This document shows, one piece after another, positions 1 to 7,830 of a DNA stretch of 34,843 nt. The stretch covers positions 1-34,843 of the forward strand of contig NZ_JAEMNX010000033.1 in the NCBI RefSeq assembly GCF_016463975.1. Reading direction: 5' to 3'. A program made the translations under genes and the position numbers. The stretch's first letter is position 1. Each line of letters begins with the position of its first letter. A model generated the notes under the pieces. It was not told where the DNA came from, did no database searches, and saw only the letters and a list, made by a program, of their open reading frames with translations. The DNA comes from Marinomonas transparens (GTDB taxonomy: Bacteria > Pseudomonadota > Gammaproteobacteria > Pseudomonadales > Marinomonadaceae).

Positions 1-1
1 T

Positions 2-988
2 GCTCTTGAGACAGGTGACGTTGAGATCACAGTGGACACCACACCGCCGGAGGTGGCAATAACCTCAATCGAAGATAGTAATGGTAAAATCGAAGACGAG
101 AGTACGACCGATAGTTCGGTCGTGTTATTTGGCACAGCGGAAGTGGGCTCGACGGTCAAAGTTTACGATGGTGATAACGAGCTGGGCAACGCGACAGTAG
201 CGTCGGATGGTACTTGGAGCTACACCGCCACGTCTCTTAGCCTATTCAAAACCTATTATTTTAATGCCAAAGCCACTGATGCCGTGGGTAATGAAAGTGC
301 GGCCACGGAGGATTTTTTGATCGGTGTCTTTTCTGAGGCCCTTGATCCAAATCCCCCTTCAGATGGTCCTGTGGTTGTAGAGCCGATACCGATTCCTGTC
401 GTAGACACGTCGGTCGTGGTATTTGATTTAACGACAGGCATGTCGAGTAGCCATAGTGGGCGCGTATTTGATGAAAACGTGAGTTACACCATTTATATCG
501 TGACGGATACTTATGATAATAATAAATCCTTGGACTCTGATTCTTGGTGGTCATCGGAAGAAGGGAGTAATCCTTTAGGTCTGGACGATAAACTTGTATT
601 GGTTAGTGCTGATGGTTCGGAACTACGTGGTCGACATGGTAGAGCTGTTACTGATGTACAACTCAGAGTTGCTACGTCGAAAACATTCTTACAGGGAGGG
701 AATATGCTCAAACTTGCACCTTCGTTGGTTTGGGAGTCTCCCGCTACTGCCGGTAGAACACAACCATTATTATTTAGCAAGGGTGCCGCATATATAGGGG
801 TCTCAGGCCTTTTTGGCCGCAGTGGAACTTATGATCTTAATAGCCTTGGTATGAACGAAGCTTATAATCAGGCTAGGCTGTGGGAGGGATTCTCGTGGGC
901 TACATTAGGTGCGAATAACCGTAATGAGGATGATCTTTATATCTTACAGCTGCCAACGAGTATTGCAGTAAGCCAACCTATGTCGTAG
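2..988 (+). CDS. Ig-repeat surface protein, 3' end (5' truncated by window)
   Basis: The frame is open from base 2, so the gene begins upstream of the window; the GTG at 32 is internal. What is visible is the end of a bacterial Ig-like repeat (about residues 12-98, with the hallmarks GSTVKVYDGDNELGNATV, GTWSYTAT and NAKATDAVGNES), a short proline-rich linker, then a C-terminal domain of about 195 residues. That domain is homologous to the end of the protein at 2894-6841: both start VDTS-[VI]-VVFDL, share SSSHS and NVSYTIYI, and end LPTSIA--QPM-. Two neighbouring large proteins sharing a distinct C-terminus fits a type I secretion signal or anchoring region, because such signals lie at the C-terminus. 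Secretion by the exporter encoded at 10611-13603 is inferred. The N-terminus cannot be seen. Confidence 0.8.
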   Translation, partial: ALETGDVEITVDTTPPEVAITSIEDSNGKIEDESTTDSSVVLFGTAEVGSTVKVYDGDNELGNATVASDGTWSYTATSLSLFKTYYFNAKATDAVGNESAATEDFLIGVFSEALDPNPPSDGPVVVEPIPIPVVDTSVVVFDLTTGMSSSHSGRVFDENVSYTIYIVTDTYDNNKSLDSDSWWSSEEGSNPLGLDDKLVLVSADGSELRGRHGRAVTDVQLRVATSKTFLQGGNMLKLAPSLVWESPATAGRTQPLLFSKGAAYIGVSGLFGRSGTYDLNSLGMNEAYNQARLWEGFSWATLGANNRNEDDLYILQLPTSIAVSQPMS

Positions 989-1000
989 GCCGGCTATCTA

Positions 1001-1045
1001 AAGGGCCCTATTATTCGAACTATTCGTTTAATTGGGCCTTATTTT
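1001..1045 (+). terminator. possible intrinsic terminator after the partial surface-protein gene
   Basis: AAGGGCCC (1001-1008) can pair with GGGCCTT (1034-1040), leaving one bulged base, and ATTTT follows. The loop is long (about 25 nt), so this is only a moderate candidate. It lies 12 bases after the stop codon. Confidence 0.35.
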
Positions 1046-1518
1046 GTGAGCGAGCAATCTCTGACGATTTGTGATTAAGGTAAGCGGCAAATAGTGACGT
1101 ATTATCAGTGTTCTACCCGTGTTGGAAGAGGTGAACATGTGTTTATTAACCTAGCGGAGAAGTGCATCACAAGCGCTATGTCAAGGCTATGAAAGCTGTT
1201 TTATAGCCTTGGTGATTGCATTTAGAGGGTGTAACGCTTGAAGGGGAGGGCGCTGCCATGGCGTTTTGACTCGTTCTCTATTTTTACAATGTATTGGTGC
1301 GCACAGCAGTCATGCAAAAGTCTCCTATAGGCAAGGGCGAAGAATTATGTGTTTTTTAAGGTAGGTTTTTGATGATATTTCTAAAAAACAGTTAAATTTT
1401 TTTGATTTTGCGAGAGGTTTGAGAGGATTGAGACTGACATTCTATTTTCCTAACAAAGATAATGTGTGAAAGCGTGGTTTTTTGTAATTGCGCGTGAACA
1501 TTTGTTAGGAAGAGTAGT
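1046..1518. other. gene-free leader region of the tolC-like gene
   Basis: No credible coding region is seen here. The last 120 bases or so (about 1395-1518) are clearly related to the stretch before the decayed tolC copy (about 6985-7110). Both contain TTGAGACTGACATTCT and AAAGATAATG in the same order and spacing. The conserved block probably carries the promoter or leader of the tolC unit, but no convincing -35/-10 pair could be assigned. The first 350 bases show nothing I can name. Confidence 0.5.
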
Positions 1519-2823
1519 ATGCGTGTCAGTAAAAAATCCATCTTGATGATAACAGTCGGACTGTTCGCAGGAACGATGCATGCAGAATCGGTGGATGTGA
1601 AGAACGAGTTAACCCAGTTGTTGCAAGATCACGCTCTTATCGTTCAGGCTGAACAAGGCCTTATTGCAGCACAGCAACAGCTTAAGTCAACGGACGCTAG
1701 TTGGTATCCCACTTTCTCTTTGAGCGGAAATTATGGGCGGGAGCACTTTTACCGTGATCCGGGAAATGACAACAGGTTGTCAACCGCTGAATTTGATGCC
1801 CGTTTACGTCAAACCTTGTGGGACTTTGGTAAAACGTCCAGTACCATCAGCAAAGCGCAAAAGAACGTTTCGATTAAAGAAGCGGAACATACTTTACAGT
1901 CTCAGAATGTGTTGCTGGCTGGGTTAGAAGCCTATGTTAATCTTAAAAAAGATTATCGCGTTGTACGCTACGCACAGCGATCAGAAGAGAATATTAAAAC
2001 GCAAACAAAGCTTGAAAATACGCGAATCAATAAGGGCAGGGGTTACACTAGCGATGTGTTGCAAGCTAAATCCCAGCTGGCTGGTGCCCGAGCTAAACGA
2101 GTCAGCGCAGAGCAGGCTTTATCCGCGTCTAAAAACCGTTATATTGCTGTGTTTGGTGTTGCTGCCCCGAATGACAGTGACATGCCTATGTTGTCCCTTC
2201 CTCATGCACTATTGCCAAACAATATCGATGAATTGATCGATGGGTTGGCGCTGAACAATCCTAGTATTCGTCTAGAAATGGCCCGTGTCGAAGAAGCCCG
2301 TGCTGAGCGACGACGCGTGAAAAATATTGAATGGATGCCCAGTCTCAGTCTGGTGGCCAGCACGAGCCATAAGGAAAACCAAGATGGTGTGTCTGGGGAT
2401 CAAGACAGCAATCAAATTGCCGTGCAATTTGATTGGGATATCAATTTGGCGGGTCAATCTAGTCATCAAATAAAAGCCGCAGCGGCGGATGAGGCCGTAC
2501 GTCAATCTCAGGCCGACTATATGGTGATTACTGAGCGTGAAGCGGCCAAGAATGCGTGGACCGATTGGGCGCTGGCGAAAGAGCGAGCAGGGTATCTATT
2601 GGATCAGGCTGAAATCGCCGATCAATACTTATCTTTAGTGCGTAAAGAACGTGAACTGGGGCGCCGTTCCTTGATCGATGTGTTGTCTGGTGAAACATCT
2701 CTAATCAATGCGCAAAGCGATTACAGCGCAGCACAAGCGAGTGTAATTATCGCGTCTTATAACATTTTGCGCAGTATGGGGAAACTCACTCTAGCCAATT
2801 TGGATAAAACTGTAATTTATTGA
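1519..2823 (+). CDS. TolC-family outer membrane efflux/secretion channel
   Basis: This 434-residue protein has the usual length of a TolC/OEP-family channel. Residues 1-22 form a signal peptide ending in the Ala-rich site MHA before ESVD. The mature protein shows the two OEP halves: long heptad-rich helices rich in Ala, Gln and Glu (around residues 105-215 and 250-410), alternating with strand-like stretches such as YPTFSLSGNYGRE (63-75) and MPSLSLVAST (273-282). The conserved late motif ELGRRSLIDVLSGETSLINAQ (about 379-399) is typical of AggA/LapE-type channels of type I secretion systems. It sits just before the large Ig-repeat gene and in the same locus as the ABC exporter and HlyD adaptor, so it is the likely outer membrane component. 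It is also the intact parent of the relic at 7111-7587. Confidence 0.9.
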   Translation: MRVSKKSILMITVGLFAGTMHAESVDVKNELTQLLQDHALIVQAEQGLIAAQQQLKSTDASWYPTFSLSGNYGREHFYRDPGNDNRLSTAEFDARLRQTLWDFGKTSSTISKAQKNVSIKEAEHTLQSQNVLLAGLEAYVNLKKDYRVVRYAQRSEENIKTQTKLENTRINKGRGYTSDVLQAKSQLAGARAKRVSAEQALSASKNRYIAVFGVAAPNDSDMPMLSLPHALLPNNIDELIDGLALNNPSIRLEMARVEEARAERRRVKNIEWMPSLSLVASTSHKENQDGVSGDQDSNQIAVQFDWDINLAGQSSHQIKAAAADEAVRQSQADYMVITEREAAKNAWTDWALAKERAGYLLDQAEIADQYLSLVRKERELGRRSLIDVLSGETSLINAQSDYSAAQASVIIASYNILRSMGKLTLANLDKTVIY

Positions 2824-2893
2824 TTTTAAATAAATATTTTATTATTCCTTTGGCTTGATGCGTCAAGGATAAAGGGGTAAGGGGTAAAGTATT

Positions 2894-5800
2894 ATGGCTG
2901 ATAATGTTGTTCATAGAGATGATGAAAGCGGTTACATTAATGGGCAGCAAGAAGAAACAACTGTGATCGGGCATACAGTGTCTCTGGTCATTGACGAAGA
3001 TGCGGCTTTTGAACAGGCTAAAGAGGCTTTTTATTCGGCATTTTATGAAGGTAAAACAGCCGAGCAGGCGCTTCAGGATGCGAGTGACAGGTTAGATGAG
3101 TTAACGGTCTCGGATGAGCTTAAAGTGGTGCTCTTGAATTTATTGGCAGAGGTGGACTACAACAGTCTTCAGCAATTAAACGCAGTTGCGCCATTGAATA
3201 TTGTGACTGACTGTGGGCCGTCTGATTTTTTCATCGAGGAATTTGAATCATCAGAAAGGCCTATTTTTACTAAAACTGCCCTTTGTATTCTGGTTCGTGA
3301 CTTCAATAAAGGAGAGGTTGCGAAGAAAACGGATCAGTTTGATTTTTCTACTGTTATTAGTTTGAGTGAAGAGGAAGGTGGACAGGGCTTGATTTATGAG
3401 CAAAGTGATGCCTTTTTATCTGCTGATTTAATGGATCGGACGGAACAAACGCTGCTAAGTGACACTTTTTCAATGATGGGCGATATAGACCAGTTGATTA
3501 CAGATTCGTTAGATACAATGGCGGAAACACAAAATGTCACTGTTATGACTCCGAATTTCACTGTGACCAATGATGCAGGCCAAGCGTTAGTGTCTGGTGA
3601 TAGAACCAATGCCATCAGTTTGGTTATATCCGGTAGCTCGGAAGCGGGCTCGACGGTCAAAATTTACAATGGTTTGACCGAATTGGGTGACGCGACGGTT
3701 GAACCGAATGGGGCTTGGAGCTACACCGCCACGATTATCAACGGTATTGATTATCACTTTAATGCTAAGGCGACGGATGTTGCGGGTAATGAAAGTGCGG
3801 CGACATCGAATTTTAGCGTGACAGCGGACACGATTGCGCCGGATGTGTCGATTGACACGGTAACCGATGATATGGGGAGTGTGACGGGAACTTTAGCGTC
3901 AGGAGACATTACGGACGATACGAATTTGGTACTGTCTGGCACAGTGGAAGCGGGTTCGAAGGTCAAAATTTACAACGGCAGTACAGAGTTGGGGGACGCC
4001 AATGTGGCGTCAAATGGCACTTGGAGCTACACCGCAGTCATAACCCACGACATGCGTTATCAGTTTAATGCTAAAGCGACGGATGCGGCAGGTAATGAAA
4101 GTGTTGCTACTGAGAATTTTGGGGTTACGGTGGACGCCGTGGCGCCGGATGTAGCAATAGCCGCGGTGACGGATGATGTGGGCAGTATACAGGGCGCGTT
4201 AACGTCTGGGAGCTCCACGGACGACACCAATTTGTTGTTGTCTGGTACAGCGGAAGCGGGTTCAACGGTTAAAATTTACAACGGTATAACCGTAATGGGC
4301 GATGCTACCGTTGAATCCAATGGAAATTGGACTTACAGCGCAACCTTGGTCAACGGTAATGATTATCAACTTAACGCTAAAGCGACGGATGCGGTGGGTA
4401 ATGAAAGTGCAGCGACATCGAATTTTAGCGTGACAGCGGACACTACGATTTTGGCTCCAGAATTTACAGTGATGGATGATGTGGGCAGTGTCACCGGCCT
4501 CTTATCGTCGGAGGTCAGCACGGACGACACTAGCTTATTATTGTCTGGCAAAACGGAAGCAGGCGCGACGGTTAAAATTTACGAAGCTGGAAACGCAGTG
4601 GGTGATGCGACCGTTGATAGTAGTGGAAATTGGACTTACAACGCGACCTTGGTCAACGGCAATGATTATCAATTTAGTGCCAAAGCCACGGACGCGGTGG
4701 GTAATGAAAGTGACGCCACGTTGGACTTCAATGTGACGGCGGACACTACTGCGCCGGATGTGTCGATTGACACGGTAACCGATGATATGGGTAGTGTGAC
4801 GGGAACTTTAACGTCAGGAGACATTACTGATGATACGAACTTGGTGTTGTCTGGCACAGTGGAAGCGGGTTCAAGGGTCAAAGTTTACAACGGTGAGACG
4901 GAAGTCGGTAATGCGACCGTTGATAGCAATGGAAATTGGACTTACAGCGCGACCCTAGTCAACGGCAATAATTATCAATTTAACGCCAAAGCGACGGACG
5001 CAGCGGGCAATGAAAGTGCAGCGACATCGAATTTTAGCGTGACGGCAGACATGAGTGCGCCGGATGTAGCAATGACATCGGTGACGGATGATGTGGGCAG
5101 TATACAGGGCGCGTTAACGTCTGGGAGCTCCACGGACGACACTACCTTGTTGCTGTCTGGTACAGCGGAAGCGGGTTCAACGGTTAAAATTTACAACGGT
5201 ATAACCGTAATGGGCGATGCTACCGTTGAATCCAATGGAAATTGGACTTACAGCGCAACCTTGGTCAACGGTAATGATTATCAACTTAACGCTAAAGCGA
5301 CGGATGCGGTGGGTAATGAAAGTGCGGCGACATCGTATTTTAGCGTGACGGCGGACACGGTAGCGCCGATGGTGTATTTTTCTAAGGCCATTGACGATGT
5401 GGGCAAAATTAAGAAGCAGTTAGTGACGGGTGATGTCACGGATGACACCAGCCTGGCGCTGTCGGGTGCCACTGATGATCCAAGTTCGACGGTGACTGTT
5501 TACGATGGTACTACCAAGTTGGGTGAGGCTACCGTGATGTCGAATGGCCTCTGGAGCTACACTGCGGAGATTAGCGATGGTGTTAGTTATCAATTTAATG
5601 TCAAAGCGACGGATGCAGCGGGTAATGAAGGTGTGGCGACGGCTACCTTCAACATCACTGGGGATACTAAAGGGCCGGAGGTGACGCTGGGGCTCACCGA
5701 CGATGTGGGCAATGTGCAGGGTTCGTTAACGTCTGGGGATACCACGGATGACACTAGAACACAGCTGTCTGGTAAAGTGGAAGCGGGCTCGAAGGTCGAA

Positions 5801-6841
5801 ATTTACAATGATGGGGTCTTGACGGCTTACGGTCTGGTCACAGGTGATGATTGGTCATCCACTGTCTCGTTGGAGAACGGAACCACCTATAACTTTACGG
5901 TCATAGCGACAGACGCGGCGGGCAATGAAAGTGAGTTGCCTGATTTCACTGTAACATCAGACACTGTGGCGCCAGTCGCGGCCACCAGTAACCCCCTTGT
6001 ATGGGATATGTCTAAGGGGGTGAGTAATACCGTGTTAGATGCAGGTGACACGGTAACGATCACCTTTAGTGAAGTGGTTAAGGTTGCTGATTTGCAGCTA
6101 AGTGATTTTACGCTGACTGATAGCCATAGCTGGGGAACCGGCGCGACACTGAGTACCGTTGACGATGACAGTGATGGTTATTCAAATATCTATACCATCA
6201 CACTGGGCAGTGGTTCTACGGCAACGGAAGAAGACAAGGTAACGATAGCGGCGGGTGAAGTGAATGATAAGGCGGGAAATACGAACCAAGAAATAGGCTT
6301 ACAGGTCGATACATCGATTGTGGTATTTGATTTGGTGGCAGGTACGTCGAGCAGCCATAGTGCACGAACATTTGATGCGAATGTGAGTTACACCATTTAT
6401 ATCAAGGTGGACAGTAATTCAGAAAAATTGAATTTTAGTTCCGGTTCTAAATGGTTGTCAGGGGAGAATTTAGGCGCTGACGATAAAATAGTATTAGTGG
6501 GAGATGATGCAGAGGGAGTACATGGTGGGAATAAAGAGCAAGAGATAACTCAGCTTTTGACGCACGCTAGTTATTTGGCTTGGGCGGACAGCCGCGGTTT
6601 AATAGCAAGAGGATCGGCGAAGATATATGTAAATGGCAGCTTTTTTAGGGCTTATGGAGCACCGACAGGTGCAAAGGGAGCTGTCGGCGTGACGAATGGA
6701 AGGACTTCGAGAGTTGATCTGTGGGATGGTATGGCTAATGCTGGTAATTCAGGTCAAAACCCTGGCAAAGGACAGGTGTTTAGCACTGCTTATGCCGATC
6801 AACTGCCAACTAGCATAGCGGCAACGCAGCCTATGTTCTAG
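2894..6841 (+). CDS. large Ig-like-repeat surface protein, probable type I secretion cargo
   Basis: The 1315-residue protein has no N-terminal signal peptide. Residues 1-45 (MADNVVH, ESGYINGQQ) are homologous to the start of the sulfotransferase at 7687. Residues 45-210 are an acidic, mostly helical region of unknown function. About residues 213-990 hold eight Ig-like repeats of roughly 100 residues; hallmarks are VTDD-GS, TDDT-L-LSG, AGS-VKIYNG, GNW-Y-ATL, AKATDA-GNESAAT and TAPDV. A different Ig/cadherin-like unit follows (about 993-1105, VTITFSEVVK, DKAGNT). The C-terminal 200 residues match the partial protein at 2-988. This layout matches Bap/LapA-like adhesins exported in one step by type I systems. 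The ATG at 2894 is supported by AAGGGGTAA upstream and by the match to the sulfotransferase start. Adhesion and secretion are inferred from family and context. An alternative is a structural surface-layer protein. Confidence 0.85.
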   Translation: MADNVVHRDDESGYINGQQEETTVIGHTVSLVIDEDAAFEQAKEAFYSAFYEGKTAEQALQDASDRLDELTVSDELKVVLLNLLAEVDYNSLQQLNAVAPLNIVTDCGPSDFFIEEFESSERPIFTKTALCILVRDFNKGEVAKKTDQFDFSTVISLSEEEGGQGLIYEQSDAFLSADLMDRTEQTLLSDTFSMMGDIDQLITDSLDTMAETQNVTVMTPNFTVTNDAGQALVSGDRTNAISLVISGSSEAGSTVKIYNGLTELGDATVEPNGAWSYTATIINGIDYHFNAKATDVAGNESAATSNFSVTADTIAPDVSIDTVTDDMGSVTGTLASGDITDDTNLVLSGTVEAGSKVKIYNGSTELGDANVASNGTWSYTAVITHDMRYQFNAKATDAAGNESVATENFGVTVDAVAPDVAIAAVTDDVGSIQGALTSGSSTDDTNLLLSGTAEAGSTVKIYNGITVMGDATVESNGNWTYSATLVNGNDYQLNAKATDAVGNESAATSNFSVTADTTILAPEFTVMDDVGSVTGLLSSEVSTDDTSLLLSGKTEAGATVKIYEAGNAVGDATVDSSGNWTYNATLVNGNDYQFSAKATDAVGNESDATLDFNVTADTTAPDVSIDTVTDDMGSVTGTLTSGDITDDTNLVLSGTVEAGSRVKVYNGETEVGNATVDSNGNWTYSATLVNGNNYQFNAKATDAAGNESAATSNFSVTADMSAPDVAMTSVTDDVGSIQGALTSGSSTDDTTLLLSGTAEAGSTVKIYNGITVMGDATVESNGNWTYSATLVNGNDYQLNAKATDAVGNESAATSYFSVTADTVAPMVYFSKAIDDVGKIKKQLVTGDVTDDTSLALSGATDDPSSTVTVYDGTTKLGEATVMSNGLWSYTAEISDGVSYQFNVKATDAAGNEGVATATFNITGDTKGPEVTLGLTDDVGNVQGSLTSGDTTDDTRTQLSGKVEAGSKVEIYNDGVLTAYGLVTGDDWSSTVSLENGTTYNFTVIATDAAGNESELPDFTVTSDTVAPVAATSNPLVWDMSKGVSNTVLDAGDTVTITFSEVVKVADLQLSDFTLTDSHSWGTGATLSTVDDDSDGYSNIYTITLGSGSTATEEDKVTIAAGEVNDKAGNTNQEIGLQVDTSIVVFDLVAGTSSSHSARTFDANVSYTIYIKVDSNSEKLNFSSGSKWLSGENLGADDKIVLVGDDAEGVHGGNKEQEITQLLTHASYLAWADSRGLIARGSAKIYVNGSFFRAYGAPTGAKGAVGVTNGRTSRVDLWDGMANAGNSGQNPGKGQVFSTAYADQLPTSIAATQPMF
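3836..4443 (+). repeat. higher-order duplication inside Ig-repeat gene, copy A
   Basis: This 608-bp stretch covers repeats 2 and 3 of the Ig-repeat protein and recurs 915 bp downstream (exactly 305 codons) at 4751-5358. From 4166 onward the two copies differ at only a handful of positions over about 280 bp. The second half of repeat 2 has diverged much more from repeat 5, giving a mosaic look. Confidence 0.85.
4751..5358 (+). repeat. higher-order duplication inside Ig-repeat gene, copy B
   Basis: This is the second copy of the 608-bp unit at 3836-4443 and covers Ig-like repeats 5 and 6. The 5081-5358 part is almost identical to 4166-4443. The 915-bp offset keeps the reading frame, so unequal crossing-over between copies would add or remove three Ig units without breaking the gene. 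Confidence 0.85.
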
Positions 6842-6984
6842 CTTGGTAGTAGAGCTCTGCTTGTACAGTACATGATAATTATCTATTCGCTAGGTAAATC
6901 TGTCGTAGTGCTGTGCTTACTGAATATGATCGTTAGGGATGTGGCAAGTCCTGTTTGAAATATGGGCATTTTTTTAGATCAGAT

Positions 6985-7830
6985 GGTGAAATTTTTGATT
7001 TAACGAGATGTTTGAGAGGTTTGAGACTGACATTCTGTTTTTCTAGCAAAGATAATGGTGAAAGTGTATTTGTCTGTAATGACACGTCATTATTTTTGGG
7101 GAAATGTTTTATGTGTGTCGATAAAAAATCCATCTTGATCTTGAGTTTTTGGCTGTCCGTGGGGGTTGCCCACGCAGAGCCGGTGAAGAGTGAGTTAACT
7201 CAGCTATTGCAAGATGGGGCTATTATTGTTCAGGCAGAGCAAGGTTTTATTGCAGCAAAGCCACGGCTCCAATTAATTGATACCAGTTGTTATCCCACAT
7301 TATCTCAGTTGGATGATGCCCGTGCTGAACGAGTCAGCGTAGAGCAAGGTTTATCCGCGTTCAAAAGTTGTTATGTTTCTGTGTTTGATGTTGCTGCTTC
7401 GAATGACAGCGACATGCCTATGTTGTCCTTTCCTTATATTCCATTGCCGAACCATGTTGATGACTTGATCGATGTGCTGTCTGGTGAAATCGATCTAATT
7501 AATACGCAAAACGATGGGAGTGCAGCGCAAGCGAGTGTGATTATCGCGGTTGATAACATTTTTCGTGGTACGGAAAATTTACTTTAACTAATTCGAAAAT
7601 TCTAATCAGTTAATTGATTTAAATGAATATTTCACGATTCCTTTAGCTTGGTATAACGCAGAAGAATGAATGAAGAGGTAAAAATTATGGCTGATAACAT
7701 TGCTCATATTACGAATAATGAAAACGGTTACAGTAATGGCCAGCAGGGAGGAATGGTTGTGACCGAGCGCTCAGCAGCTTTCGTTACTGAAGAAAGCTCA
7801 GCTTTTGAGGTGGTTAAACTACGCAGCTTT
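6985..7830 (+). repeat. degenerate second copy of the leader + tolC + gene-start block
   Basis: This block is collinear with about 1395-2990: leader element with TTGAGACTGACATTCT, tolC signal peptide, tolC fragments, the TATT--- GATTCCTTTAGCTTG intergenic stretch, and the first 45 or so codons of the next gene starting ATGGCTGATAA. It records an ancient tandem duplication that placed the same 5' region before two unrelated proteins. The end points are approximate. Confidence 0.75.
7111..7587 (+). pseudogene. internally deleted tolC relic
   Basis: The frame from the ATG at 7111 encodes 158 residues that align to the TolC homologue at 1519-2823 in three blocks: signal peptide to YPT (parent residues 1-65), SQL to LID (about 185-241) and VLSGE to the end (388-426). 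About 119 and 146 codons are missing, both in frame, including most of the coiled-coil and barrel segments, so a working channel is not credible. The second deletion joins two copies of TTGATCGATG (2233-2242 and 2671-2680 in the parent), which remain as a single copy at 7465-7474. A signal peptide (KKSILILSFWLSVGVAHA) and an open frame persist, so a short exported product is possible. An upstream in-frame start exists at 6955, but homology places the original start at 7111. Confidence 0.8.

Noticed and set aside
1427..1460. Sigma-70 promoter built on the TTGAGA that precedes both tolC copies
   Set aside because: No -10 box of reasonable quality lies at 16-18 bp in both copies, so only the conserved block is reported.
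3394..5472. Several minus-strand open frames inside the Ig-repeat gene
   Set aside because: They recur once per repeat as mirror translations of the same coding repeat and have no start signals or family matches.
7666..7686. Upstream ATG adding MNEEVKI to the sulfotransferase
   Set aside because: ATG 7687 has a better placed GAAGAGG and aligns exactly with the MADN start of the Ig-repeat protein.
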